Source: Oricola sp.
GTDB taxonomy: Bacteria > Pseudomonadota > Alphaproteobacteria > Rhizobiales > Rhizobiaceae
Length of the DNA: 64,000 nucleotides
Assembly: GCF_022763245.1 (NCBI RefSeq)
Contig: NZ_JALEGV010000041.1
Location: 62,001-126,000, forward strand
Direction of reading: 5' to 3'
Position numbers and translations under genes: made by a program. The notes below the pieces were generated by a model. That model did no database searches. It had not been told where the DNA came from and worked only from the letters and a program-made list of their open reading frames with translations. Shown piece after piece: positions 50,380-59,009 of this stretch (position 1 is its first letter; each line of letters begins with the position of its first letter).

Positions 50380-51273
50380 TCACAGGGCCTGTGCGACCAT
50401 GCGTTTCAGCGTTTCGATGAAGTTGAGCAGCGACAGCGGCGCTGCGGATTTCGACCAGACAAAGTCGAGCTGAAGCGACACGTCGAGACCCTCGACCGGC
50501 TTCAGCACCAGATCCGGGGTGACGATCCCGGCCATCGAGGCGTTGACGAAACCCAGGCCCATTCCGGCGGCGACGAAGCTCATCTGCATGTGGTCGTTGC
50601 TCGCCTCCTGAACGATGCGGGGGAAGAGACCGAGGGCGCGGCAGCGGGCCATCAGCCGTGTCTGCGGCAGCCAGTATGTCGTCATCGCGACCGACACGAA
50701 CGGCTCACCCGCGAGCGCGTGCACGGGTATGCTGTCCAATCCGGCAAGGCGGTGGCTTCGGGGCATGGCGATCCAGAACGGGTCTTCCGCGATCGCGACG
50801 TGATCGAGCCCGGGCTCTTCCGGGCGCTCGATCATGACGCCGGCGTCGATCTTGCCGTGGCGAAACGCGGTCAGCTGATCCTGCGAAACCTGTGTCACGA
50901 AATCGAGCTGCACCTCCGGGTAGTCATGCGCGAACGCCGCGATCGCACGCGCCAGCGTCCGATTGCGCGCGCCGATGTCGTTCATGGCGATCGTCAGGCG
51001 GTCGATTTCGCCTCGCGCGGCCTTGCGCGCACGCACCCCGGCGCGCTCGATCATCTCCAGCGCCCGGCGCGCCTCTTCCGCGTAGGCATGTCCGGCCTGG
51101 GTCAGGCGGACGCCGGTCGGAAGGCGATCGAACAGTTTGACCTCCAGGCGCGTCTCCAGTTCGGCGATGTGTTTCGACAGCGCCGATTGGGCGACATGCA
51201 CCGTTTCGGCGGCGCGGCGAAAGTTCTCGTGTTCGGCCACGGCGAGGAAATAGCGGATCTGCCGGAAATTCAT
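50380..51273 (-). CDS. LysR-family transcriptional regulator
   Basis: A 297-residue LTTR. The N-terminal winged helix is residues 1-60 (RQIRYFLAVAEHENFRRAAE, then VAQSALSKHIAELETRL), followed by a ligand-binding domain. The ATG at 51273 is chosen because the HTH starts there; about 114 further in-frame codons upstream lie in the intergenic and VOC region. Divergent from a VOC-monooxygenase-reductase operon, with a perfect inverted repeat 11 bases upstream of its start, so it probably controls that operon. Confidence 0.93.
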   Translation of the reverse strand: MNFRQIRYFLAVAEHENFRRAAETVHVAQSALSKHIAELETRLEVKLFDRLPTGVRLTQAGHAYAEEARRALEMIERAGVRARKAARGEIDRLTIAMNDIGARNRTLARAIAAFAHDYPEVQLDFVTQVSQDQLTAFRHGKIDAGVMIERPEEPGLDHVAIAEDPFWIAMPRSHRLAGLDSIPVHALAGEPFVSVAMTTYWLPQTRLMARCRALGLFPRIVQEASNDHMQMSFVAAGMGLGFVNASMAGIVTPDLVLKPVEGLDVSLQLDFVWSKSAAPLSLLNFIETLKRMVAQAL

Positions 51274-51283
51274 CAAGGCTCCT

Positions 51284-51300
51284 GATCTCTTTTCGAGATC
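51284..51300. promoter_or_regulatory. LysR-type operator between lysR and the VOC operon
   Basis: GATCTC-TTTTC-GAGATC, a perfect inverted repeat (17 bp) containing the LTTR T-N11-A pattern (T51286, A51298). It is 11 bases upstream of the lysR start codon and 77 bases before the VOC gene start. Confidence 0.65.
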
Positions 51301-51376
51301 ATACCATGAATTCTTTATATTGGCGCATTGCAAGGGGTTCGACCACACTTTCCGCAACAAGAAGACGGGGGAGTGA

Positions 51377-51907
51377 GTGAAGGCATCTCTTGGCAAGATC
51401 ACCCAGGTCGCGTTCATGACGCGCGACATTCGCGCTTCGATCGACCATTTCGCGGAGCATCTCGGGATCGGTCCCTGGTTCATGATCGAGGGGGGCAGTT
51501 TCACCGAATGCCGGTATCGCGGCACGTCCTGCGCGCCGCGCCTCACGACGGCCTTCGCCAATGTCCGCGGCATGGAATTCGAACTCATGCAACTCGACAA
51601 CGACGAGCCCTGCATGTGGCGCGACGCTTTGCAGAAGCAGTTCGCCCGCGAGATTTTCCATCACTGGTGCCATTGGCCGGACGATTACGACGCGTGTCTC
51701 ACCGAGACCCTGCGGCGCGGCTACGGGATCTACCAGGACGGTTCGACCACGCGCGGGCGCTTCGCCTATCTCGAACATCCCGATCAGCCGGACGACATCC
51801 TGGAACTGACCGAGCGCACGCCCGGGCGGCGCGCCTTTCAGGAGCAGGTCGCCGAGGCCGGCCGGAGGTGGGACGGCGTCCGTCGCGTCATCACCGACTG
51901 GGCCTGA
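51377..51907 (+). CDS. VOC (glyoxalase/dioxygenase) family protein
   Basis: A 176-residue protein of the vicinal oxygen chelate superfamily, with the start LGKITQVAFMTRDIRASIDHFAEHLGIGPWF typical of the methylmalonyl-CoA-epimerase-like branch and a second half with HHWCHWPDDYDACLTE. Metal ligands could include the histidines in HHWCH and Glu-containing GRFAYLEHP. GTG 51377 with GGGGGAG upstream. It leads the operon; next gene starts 33 bases later. Role unknown, perhaps on the product of the monooxygenase. Confidence 0.8.
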   Translation: MKASLGKITQVAFMTRDIRASIDHFAEHLGIGPWFMIEGGSFTECRYRGTSCAPRLTTAFANVRGMEFELMQLDNDEPCMWRDALQKQFAREIFHHWCHWPDDYDACLTETLRRGYGIYQDGSTTRGRFAYLEHPDQPDDILELTERTPGRRAFQEQVAEAGRRWDGVRRVITDWA

Positions 51908-51940
51908 CCGGCTTTTCGAAGAACATAAGGAGGAGACCCC

Positions 51941-53302
51941 ATGAAGCAGATGATCCTGAGCGCGCTGGACATGTCCTGTGTCGGCTTTCTCGCGCAAGGC
52001 GTCTGGACCCATCCGGCCGACCGTTCGACCGAACTCAACAGCCTCGACTACTGGATGGACTACGCGAAGCTCCTGGAAAAGGGCATGTTCGACACGATGT
52101 TCCTGGCCGACACGATCGGCAGCTACGACGTCTATGGCGGCAACATGGACGCGGCGGTGCGGGGCGGTGTGCAACTGCCGATGAACGACCCGTCGGTCGT
52201 CGTCTCGGGCATGGCAGCGGTCACGAAGCATCTGGGCTTCGGCATCACCGGAAACCTCGTCTACGAGAAGCCCTATCTCTTCGCCAGGCGCATGTCGACG
52301 CTCGACCACATGACCGGCGGTCGGGTCGGCTGGAACATCGTCACGGGCATCCTCGCCAGCGGCGCCAGGGCGATGGGCCAGGAGAAGATGGTCCCGCATG
52401 ACGAACGCTACGACATGGGCGACGAGTATCTGGAGCTCATGTACAGTATCTGGGAGGGCTCCTGGGACGAGGGCGCGGTGAAGCTGGACCGCGAGGCCGG
52501 TCTCTTCGCCGACCCGGACAAGGTCCACAAGGTCGTCCACGACGGCAAGTATTTCCGCATGGAGGCGGTGCATCCCTGCATGCCGTCGCCGCAGCGCACG
52601 CCGGTGCTTTTGCAGGCCGGGGCCTCCGGGCGGGGCAAGCAGTTCGCGGCTACCCATGCCGAATGCGTCTTCGTCAACGGTTCGTCCAAGGACAGCATCG
52701 CCGCCAATGTCGCCGACATCCGTCGCCGCGCAGTCGGGCAGGGCCGACGGCCCCATGACGTGAAGGTGCTGGCAGGCGCGACGATCATTGTCGGCCGCAC
52801 CGAAAAGGAAGCGCAGGAGAAGGCCGCGGAATATCGCCGTCATGCCAGCCCCGAGGCCGTGCTGGCGCATGCTTCGGGCGGGCTCGGCATCGACCTGTCG
52901 CGCTACCCGCTGGACGAGCCGATCCGCTACGAGGAGAACGATTCCAATCGCACCGCCATGGAAAACCTGACGCGCGGCAAGGACGGCGCCTACACGCCCC
53001 GCCGGATCGCCGAGGAAATGGCACTGTCCGCGCGCAATCTCCTCATCATCGGCAGCGTGGACCAGGTGGTGGTCGAACTGGCCGACTGGATGGAAAAGAC
53101 CGACATCGACGGGTTCAACATCGCGCGGCTCATCATGCCCGACACGACCCGCGACTTGGTCGAGTTGGTGGTGCCGGCGCTGCAGGAGCGCGGATTGGTC
53201 AAGCGCGACTACAGTGACGGGACCCTGCGCGAGAAACTGTTCGGGGCCGGCGCCCGGCTTGAAGCGCCGCATCCCGCGGCGAATGCCAGGAGCCAGTCAT
53301 GA
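51941..53302 (+). CDS. FMN-dependent LLM-class monooxygenase (NtaA/SnaA/DszA-like)
   Basis: A 453-residue reduced-flavin-dependent monooxygenase of the luciferase-like group. Features: DYWMDYAKLLEKGMFDTMFLAD, LFARRMSTLDHMTGGRVGWNIVT and RYDMGDEYLELMYSIWEGSW are signatures of the NtaA/DszA branch. These enzymes oxidise small organic substrates (nitrilotriacetate, sulfones, dimethylsulfide); the substrate here is not known. The stop overlaps the reductase ATG by 4 bases, so the two are a two-component system. Ribosome site AAGGAGGAG is strong. Confidence 0.9.
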   Translation: MKQMILSALDMSCVGFLAQGVWTHPADRSTELNSLDYWMDYAKLLEKGMFDTMFLADTIGSYDVYGGNMDAAVRGGVQLPMNDPSVVVSGMAAVTKHLGFGITGNLVYEKPYLFARRMSTLDHMTGGRVGWNIVTGILASGARAMGQEKMVPHDERYDMGDEYLELMYSIWEGSWDEGAVKLDREAGLFADPDKVHKVVHDGKYFRMEAVHPCMPSPQRTPVLLQAGASGRGKQFAATHAECVFVNGSSKDSIAANVADIRRRAVGQGRRPHDVKVLAGATIIVGRTEKEAQEKAAEYRRHASPEAVLAHASGGLGIDLSRYPLDEPIRYEENDSNRTAMENLTRGKDGAYTPRRIAEEMALSARNLLIIGSVDQVVVELADWMEKTDIDGFNIARLIMPDTTRDLVELVVPALQERGLVKRDYSDGTLREKLFGAGARLEAPHPAANARSQS

Positions 53303-53832
53303 CGATCCATTCTCATGCGATGCGGGATGAAGACGCCGTGCCGACGAACATCGAGCGGCCGACGCCGGACATGCTCAAACGCGCATTTTCGCTGTTTCCG
53401 AGCGGTGTCGTGATCGCCACGACGCTCGACGCCGAAGGCGACCCGCACGGATTCACCGCGAGCACCTTCGTGCCGCTTTCGGTCGATCCGCCGATGGTGC
53501 TGATGTGCCTCAACCGCTCGGCCCGGTGTTTCGAGGCCTTCATGACCAGTCAGCGGTTTGCCGTGTCGGTTCTGCGGCCGGGCCATGAGGAGGTCGCAAT
53601 GCGGTTCGCGACCAGGGGCGCCGACAAGTTCAAGGACGTCGTCTTCGATCGGACCGGTGACGGGTTGCCGGTCATCGAGGGCGCCCTGGCGACATTCGAG
53701 TGCCGCACTTCCGGACGCCACCCGGGCGGTGACCACGTCATTCTTACCGGCGTCGTCGAGGGCCTGTGTTTCGAGGATGGGGGCGCAGCCATGGTGCATT
53801 TCGTCCGGTCGTTCCGTGAATTGCAGGTCTGA
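53299..53832 (+). CDS. NAD(P)H:flavin oxidoreductase (flavin reductase domain)
   Basis: A 177-residue short-chain flavin reductase (HpaC/NtaB type). Seen features: FPSGVVIATTLDAEGDPHGFTASTF, SVDPPMVLMCLNRSARCFEAF and HVILTGVVEGL, the common flavin-binding fold. It should supply FMNH2 to the coupled monooxygenase. The ATG overlaps the monooxygenase stop (ATGA). Confidence 0.92.
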   Translation: MTIHSHAMRDEDAVPTNIERPTPDMLKRAFSLFPSGVVIATTLDAEGDPHGFTASTFVPLSVDPPMVLMCLNRSARCFEAFMTSQRFAVSVLRPGHEEVAMRFATRGADKFKDVVFDRTGDGLPVIEGALATFECRTSGRHPGGDHVILTGVVEGLCFEDGGAAMVHFVRSFRELQV

Positions 53833-53853
53833 TTAAGTGCCGCACAGGAAGCT

Positions 53854-53882
53854 TTGAAGGATAATCGAATCTTAGCTATTTT
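53854..53882 (+). promoter_or_regulatory. candidate promoter of the glycosyltransferase operon
   Basis: TTGAAG (53854-53859) and TATTTT (53877-53882) with 17 bases between, in an AT-rich gap. Each matches the consensus at four of six positions. Expected transcript start is about 30 bases before the TTG start codon. Confidence 0.35.
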
Positions 53883-53919
53883 GGCGTTCTATTTTCCCTG
53901 AACGGGGAGATGTTCGGAT

Positions 53920-54939
53920 TTGACCGCGCCGACACCTCAGGAGAATTTGAAGCGGGGAGCGCATGACGAGGCCAATACTTTGTCACCCGACCAGCGCACA
54001 CTGACGGTCGCCCTGATCATCCCCGTCTTCAACGAAGCCGACACGATTGCCGCGTTCCTGTCCGACACCCGTGCGGTGATCGACCCTCTGCAAACCAGTC
54101 GCCTTCGTTTCCAGCTTCTCTTCGTCAATGACGGCAGCACAGACGGAACGCTCGACGCCTTGTGTGGCGCGCGCAGGGACGACAGCCGTATCCGCATCGT
54201 GGATCTCTCCCGCAATTTCGGCAAGGAAGCCGCGTTGACGGCGGGCCTCGACGCCTGCGATGCCGACGCCGCGATCCCGATCGACGTCGACTTGCAGGAT
54301 CCGCCCGGCCTCATCCCGCAGATGATCGACCGCTGGCGCGAGGGTGCTGAAGTCGTCGTCGCCAAGCGGGCGGACCGTTCCTCCGATTCCCGGGCCAAGA
54401 GCCACTCGGCCAGCCTGTTCTACCGGGTGCACAACATGCTGTCGAAGACGCAGATACCGGAAAATGTCGGCGATTTCCGGCTGATGGACCGAGCTGTGCT
54501 CGACGTTCTGAAGAACCTTCCGGAGCGGCGGCGCTTCATGAAGGGCCTGTTCGCCTGGGTCGGCTTCAAGACGGCGATCATCGAATACAAGCGCGCGCCG
54601 CGGTCCGGGGGTGTCACCCGGTTCACGCCCTGGAAGCTCTGGAACCTCGCGCTGGAGGGAATCGCCAGCTTCTCCTCCGTCCCGCTGGAAATCTGGGGCT
54701 ATGTCGGCAGTGTCATCTCGGTGCTCGCCTTTCTCTATGGCGGCGTCCTGATCGGCCGGACGATGATCTTCGGCGCCGACGTTCCCGGCTACACGTCCCT
54801 GATGACCGGCATGCTGTTCCTGGGCGGCATCCAGCTCATCGGCATCGGTGTGCTCGGACAATATCTCGGCCGCGTCTATGACGAGGTCAAACGGCGCCCG
54901 ATCTATGTGGTGCGCAAGATCTACGAGGACGACGACTGA
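53920..54939 (+). CDS. membrane-associated glycosyltransferase family 2 (GtrB/DPM1-like)
   Basis: A 339-residue GT2 enzyme, probably polyprenyl-phosphate glycosyltransferase. N-terminal catalytic part: ALIIPVFNEADTIAAF, FVNDGSTDGTLD, and DVDLQDPPGLIP (DxD-like acids), followed by two C-terminal membrane helices (about 250-275 and 285-315). It should transfer a sugar from a nucleotide donor to a lipid carrier on the cytoplasmic face. The start is TTG 53920; an ATG at 53910 is out of frame. The stop overlaps the methyltransferase ATG by one base. Confidence 0.88.
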   Translation: MTAPTPQENLKRGAHDEANTLSPDQRTLTVALIIPVFNEADTIAAFLSDTRAVIDPLQTSRLRFQLLFVNDGSTDGTLDALCGARRDDSRIRIVDLSRNFGKEAALTAGLDACDADAAIPIDVDLQDPPGLIPQMIDRWREGAEVVVAKRADRSSDSRAKSHSASLFYRVHNMLSKTQIPENVGDFRLMDRAVLDVLKNLPERRRFMKGLFAWVGFKTAIIEYKRAPRSGGVTRFTPWKLWNLALEGIASFSSVPLEIWGYVGSVISVLAFLYGGVLIGRTMIFGADVPGYTSLMTGMLFLGGIQLIGIGVLGQYLGRVYDEVKRRPIYVVRKIYEDDD

Positions 54940-55718
54940 TGGAACCCGCCGCGTATCGGAAAATGGCCGAGACGGAGGACCGGCACTGGTGGTTTTGCGG
55001 CCGCCGGGCCGTGATCGCCGCGATCCTCGAAACGCTGGACCTGCCGAAGGACGCGTCGATCCTGGAAGTCGGCGCCGGTACCGGCGGCAACATCGCGATG
55101 CTCTCGCGGTTCGGTACCGTCACCGCCGTGGAGATGGATGCTGGAGCACGCCGGATCGCCGCCGAGAAGACGGGTATCGAGCCGCTTGCCGGCCATCTGC
55201 CGGACAGCCTCCCCGCCTTCGGCCAGACATTCGATCTCGTCTGCATGTTCGACGTGCTGGAACATGTCGAAAAGGACGCCGCCGCGCTGCAGACGCTCGC
55301 CCGCCTGTTGAAGCCCGATGGCCGGCTGCTCGTCACGGTCCCGGCGCATCAATGGCTGTGGAGCCACCACGACGAGCACCTGCACCACTTCCGCCGCTAT
55401 TCGAGGGACGGCCTGGCGGAGGTGCTGCGGGAAAACGGCTTCGACGCGCAGCGCCTGACGTTCACCAATTCGGCGTTGTTTCCGGCGGCGGCTGTCATGC
55501 GGGTTCTCGACCGGGCCCTGCCGAAGGACAAAGACGCTGCGTCCACCGGCGCAGACATTCCGCCAGGCCTCGCCAACAGGATGATGAAGGCACTGTTTGA
55601 AGCCGAAAGGCATCTGGTTGGCCGGATGAACCTTCCTGTCGGGCTGGGCCTCCTCGCCGTGGCCAGGCTTTCGGAGTTGCCGGCGAGAGCGGCAGGAAAC
55701 GCGCCTCGCGCCGCGTGA
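54939..55718 (+). CDS. class I SAM-dependent methyltransferase
   Basis: A 259-residue methyltransferase. It begins with YRKMAETEDRHWWFCGRR, the typical prefix of a lipid- or glycan-linked subgroup, and motif I LEVGAGTGGNIAM follows at about residues 44-55; FDLVCMFDVLEHVEKD is motif II. Substrate unknown; location in a glycosyltransferase operon suggests a glycan or lipid-linked sugar. Starts in the stop of the GT2 gene. The next gene's frame continues directly past its stop codon. Confidence 0.88.
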   Translation: MEPAAYRKMAETEDRHWWFCGRRAVIAAILETLDLPKDASILEVGAGTGGNIAMLSRFGTVTAVEMDAGARRIAAEKTGIEPLAGHLPDSLPAFGQTFDLVCMFDVLEHVEKDAAALQTLARLLKPDGRLLVTVPAHQWLWSHHDEHLHHFRRYSRDGLAEVLRENGFDAQRLTFTNSALFPAAAVMRVLDRALPKDKDAASTGADIPPGLANRMMKALFEAERHLVGRMNLPVGLGLLAVARLSELPARAAGNAPRAA

Positions 55719-55746
55719 GGCGGCGAAGGCGGGCACAGGGAGGAAC

Positions 55747-55809
55747 GTGTCATCGCCACAACCTGTCACCCCGCTGCGACCCGAACACCGAGCCTTGCGC
55801 TGGGCCCCC
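55747..55809 (+). pseudogene. off-frame N-terminus of the downstream membrane glycosyltransferase
   Basis: A GTG at 55747 has an excellent ribosome site (GGGAGGAAC) and opens VSSPQPVTPLRPEHRALRWAP, but stays in a different frame from the downstream gene. If one extra C is added to the C5 tract at 55805-55809 the two frames join and the sequence continues smoothly with LLAGLLVMLAAALLQ. A one-base deletion (real or in assembly) is the simplest explanation. Confidence 0.6.
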
Positions 55810-55829
55810 TTCTGGCGGGCCTTCTGGTC

Positions 55830-57275
55830 ATGCTGGCGGCGGCGTTGCTGCAACTCGGTTTCGCGGAATTGCATGGTGACGTCTCCTGGCTGCTCATCGT
55901 TGCCGACCGGGTGCTGAACGGCGAGACGCTCTACCGAGATGTCTACGAGATCAATCCGCCCTTATCGGTCGCGCTCTACCTCCCCTGGATGGGCCTGGAG
56001 CATCTGACCGGCATCCGCGCGGAAGTGTTCACGACCCTTGCCGTCTTCGCGGTCTTAGCCGTGTCCATGATGCTTGTCCTGGGCATCCTGCGCCGGACGG
56101 CCTGGCTGGACGGGTCCGTGCGGCCCGCGCTGTTTACCGTGGCGGCCCTGCTCTTCTTCGCACCGACCTCCGTCTTCGCCCAGCGCGAACATTGGGGCAT
56201 GATCGCGTTCTTGCCCTGTCTGACCCTCATTGCGGCCCGCGCGGTCCGGGGTCCGCGGCTGGAGATGCCCTTGGGCTTGGTCATCGCCAGCGGCGTCCTC
56301 GGGGCAGCGATCGTCTGCCTGAAACCCTATTACGTGCTCGCCATCCTGTTGCCCGTCCTCATATCGGCGGCACGGCACCGGTCCCTGCGCATCCTGTTCG
56401 CCGTTGAGAACCTCGCCGCGGCGGCGGTCGTCGTCGCCTATGGCCTGATTGTCTGGAAATTCTTTCCCGCCTATGCGGAGAATGTTCTGCCCATCGCACT
56501 CGATCTCTACGGCACGAACTGGACCGACGCGGGAAGAGCGAGCCTTGAAGGCCTCAAGGTCACAGGGTTTGCCTTTGCGGCCGTGGCCGTCATCTGTTGG
56601 CGCACTCGTTTCGACCCGGTGGTGACGTCAGGCTTTGCTGCTTCGACGGGCTTCCTCGCGGTCTTCCTGGCGCAGGGCAAGGGTTGGGACTATCACCTCC
56701 TGCCGGTCGTCGTGACGGTCGGTCTGACCCTTGCGATCGCCTGGCGGCAGGCACCGCGGAGGGACGGTGCGCTCGGGATCGGGCGCATCCTTGCCCTGTG
56801 CGCCTGCGTCTCCTTCGCCCAATGGAGCGCCGACCGCATCCGAAACGGAACGCAATATGTCTTCGAACTCGCTTCGCTCGACAATTTGCCGCCCGATGCG
56901 ACGTTGCTCACCTTCACGCAGCACCTGAAACTCGTGCATCCGGCCGCCCGGCACATCCGCGCCCGATGGATAGCGCGCGACGGCAGCGACTGGATCGCCG
57001 GTTTGGCCCTGAAAGGTCTGAGAACGCTGCCCGAAGGCGCGCCGCAGGCCAAAACCCTGCGCCGTCGGCTCGCCGAGGTGATCGATCAGAAGGCGGCCGA
57101 GCTTGCGACGAAGCCGGATCTCGTCGTCACCGTGCCGGAGGACGACGCGGCGGCGGCCTTTCTCGCCGACCCGCGTATTGCCGCGGCGATGCGCGACTAC
57201 CGGCACGTGATGACGATAGGGCCCGTCATCTACCACATGCGCGTCGATCGCGCGTTGAACCATCCGTCACGTTAA
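55830..57275 (+). CDS. polytopic membrane glycosyltransferase-like protein, 5' end frameshifted
   Basis: A 481-residue polytopic protein with about ten membrane helices and a large polar C-terminal domain. GDVSWLLIVADRVLNGETLYRDVYEINPPLS near the start is typical of GT39/PMT-like and ArnT-like transferases, with the acidic DxxE type residues in the first periplasmic loop. ATG 55830 is only the first in-frame start; it has no ribosome site and truncates the first helix. The natural start is likely GTG 55747, separated by a one-base shift. The frame is open back to the stop of the methyltransferase gene. Convergent with the EAL gene. Confidence 0.75.
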   Translation: MLAAALLQLGFAELHGDVSWLLIVADRVLNGETLYRDVYEINPPLSVALYLPWMGLEHLTGIRAEVFTTLAVFAVLAVSMMLVLGILRRTAWLDGSVRPALFTVAALLFFAPTSVFAQREHWGMIAFLPCLTLIAARAVRGPRLEMPLGLVIASGVLGAAIVCLKPYYVLAILLPVLISAARHRSLRILFAVENLAAAAVVVAYGLIVWKFFPAYAENVLPIALDLYGTNWTDAGRASLEGLKVTGFAFAAVAVICWRTRFDPVVTSGFAASTGFLAVFLAQGKGWDYHLLPVVVTVGLTLAIAWRQAPRRDGALGIGRILALCACVSFAQWSADRIRNGTQYVFELASLDNLPPDATLLTFTQHLKLVHPAARHIRARWIARDGSDWIAGLALKGLRTLPEGAPQAKTLRRRLAEVIDQKAAELATKPDLVVTVPEDDAAAAFLADPRIAAAMRDYRHVMTIGPVIYHMRVDRALNHPSR

Positions 57276-57326
57276 ATTTAGCCGACGAAATGATTTGGAT
57301 CCACCGGGCGTACGAAGATGCGTCTT

Positions 57327-58928
57327 TCAGACGACGAGCGAGAGTTGCTTTGCTTCGTCCGGCGCATGCCGCGGTTCGCGGTTCTTGAGGAACGCGACCA
57401 GATCCTGGAAATCCAGCGGCCGGGCGATGTAATAGCCCTGCGCTTCATCGAAGAGCCCGCTGGCGCGAATGGCCTCCATTCGGTCTTCCGTTTCGACCCC
57501 CTCGACGACGAGCGCGAACCCGGCGCTCCTGACCATTTCCGCGGCGCGCGTCAGAAGCTCGGCCATCAGCGACCCGTCGGGCGCCTGGCCGAATGTCCGG
57601 TCCAGCTTCACGCCGGCGACGGATAGGTGGCCAAGATACTGGATGTTGCAATAGCCCGTGCCGAAATCGTCGACATAGGTGAGAATGCCGTGTTCCCGCA
57701 GCGTTTCGACGGTCTGGTGCGTCTGCTCCAGCGGCAGGCGGTCGCTCTCCACGATTTCCAGAACGATCGAGCAGCGGTCACCCAGCAGTCGCAGCGGCGC
57801 GAAGGCTTCCAGCAGCCACTTGGCCTCGAAGTCCCGCGGAAAGATGTTGAAATGGACGCTGAGCGGCCATTCGTGGTCCGGCAGCGTGAGCAGGTCCCAA
57901 TAGACCTTGCGGACCAGCTGTTCGGTGAAGACGCGAGACAGGCCGCCTTCGAGGATGAGCGGCAGGAACTTGTCGGGCATCACCGTCTCGCCGGTCACGT
58001 CACGCCAACGGGCCAGAACCTCGAAGCCCGAGATCCTGTCGTCTCTGATCGACAGGATCGGCTGGTAGGCCGCGCACAGGCTGTCCCCGTCCATCATGTA
58101 GCGCAGGCGGTTGGGAAGGGCCCAGAGCCGATCGAGCCCCGTCCGGGTCAGCAGCATGGCGATCAGCCCGAGCAGGACGGAGAGAAGCCCCCCGGCCACG
58201 ATCCACAAGCGTTCTTCGGCGACCAGGGCCGCAGGCGACACGACCAGATCGACGCAGAGCAGCCCGTTCGTCTCGCAGGCATTCTCGCGAAAACTCGGCA
58301 TCCAGGGAGTGGCCGCCGTTGGCACGGCCGTGTCGCTGGCTTCAGCGGTTGCGCCGGCGGATTTCAAGGCGGCCCAGAACGATGCGCGCTGGGCGATCCA
58401 TGGCACCGGAGCAGGCGATTGTGCCGGGTCGGTGATCACGACGATGTAGTTGTCCATGCGCAGGAAAGTGGCCTGCAGGTTCGGCTGGCCGAGAAGGCCC
58501 AGATTGCGGTCGAACCAGAAATCCAGGCCCTTGTCCTCCAGCGTCAGATCGGGAGCGCCGATCTCGATCGGGACGTCCGGGCGGCCGAGCGTGACCGAGC
58601 ATTCGATGACATTGTCGCGCGTGTAGATGAGTTCGTGGATGCCGTCGGGCAGGAACGCGATCAGGCGCAGGCGCCTGATGAAGTCGGGCGAACAGGCATC
58701 CGCCTGGTCCAGCGCGCCGAGGCGCCGAAGCGTATCCAGCCAGTGGGTGGTCGACCGCCCCAACGCATGCGTCTTGTGGGCCGCGTGATGCGCCAGCGTC
58801 GATTTCACGGCGAGCGTGGTGGCGAATGCCAGAAGGGCTGCGGTCAGCAGGAATCCCGCGACAAAACTGCCGGCAATCACCCCGCGCCTGTGCGGGATCG
58901 CTTTCAGGGAAAGCCTGTACAAACTCAC
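57327..58928 (-). CDS. membrane-bound EAL-domain phosphodiesterase with CSS motif
   Basis: A 533-residue cyclic-di-GMP phosphodiesterase. A first helix (about 20-42), a periplasmic sensor with C79 and C110 in a CSS-type arrangement (about 45-240), a second helix (about 243-262) and a C-terminal EAL domain. The catalytic set is complete: E303 (EVL variant of EAL), N361, E391, D420 and D421 (DDFGTG), K441, E476 and Q497. No GGDEF domain. A probable redox- or stress-responsive c-di-GMP degrader. Confidence 0.9.
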   Translation of the reverse strand: MSLYRLSLKAIPHRRGVIAGSFVAGFLLTAALLAFATTLAVKSTLAHHAAHKTHALGRSTTHWLDTLRRLGALDQADACSPDFIRRLRLIAFLPDGIHELIYTRDNVIECSVTLGRPDVPIEIGAPDLTLEDKGLDFWFDRNLGLLGQPNLQATFLRMDNYIVVITDPAQSPAPVPWIAQRASFWAALKSAGATAEASDTAVPTAATPWMPSFRENACETNGLLCVDLVVSPAALVAEERLWIVAGGLLSVLLGLIAMLLTRTGLDRLWALPNRLRYMMDGDSLCAAYQPILSIRDDRISGFEVLARWRDVTGETVMPDKFLPLILEGGLSRVFTEQLVRKVYWDLLTLPDHEWPLSVHFNIFPRDFEAKWLLEAFAPLRLLGDRCSIVLEIVESDRLPLEQTHQTVETLREHGILTYVDDFGTGYCNIQYLGHLSVAGVKLDRTFGQAPDGSLMAELLTRAAEMVRSAGFALVVEGVETEDRMEAIRASGLFDEAQGYYIARPLDFQDLVAFLKNREPRHAPDEAKQLSLVV

Positions 58929-59009
58929 GGAATAGGCTCCAACTCGCGATCCAGTTAGTGGGCGCGAAATGAAGAAACGGTAAAATCGGAGCCGAACAGT
59001 GACGTAGGG

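Noticed and set aside
51299..53272. 657-codon minus-strand ORF opposite the VOC-monooxygenase genes
   Set aside because: Antisense to genes with recognised families and coupled start/stop overlaps.
53910..53966. Short ATG ORF overlapping the start of the GT2 gene, possible leader peptide
   Set aside because: Out of frame, no attenuator structure and no amino-acid bias; probably chance.
57627..58958. 443-codon plus-strand ORF opposite the EAL gene
   Set aside because: The minus strand has a complete EAL active site; the plus frame shows only shadow composition.
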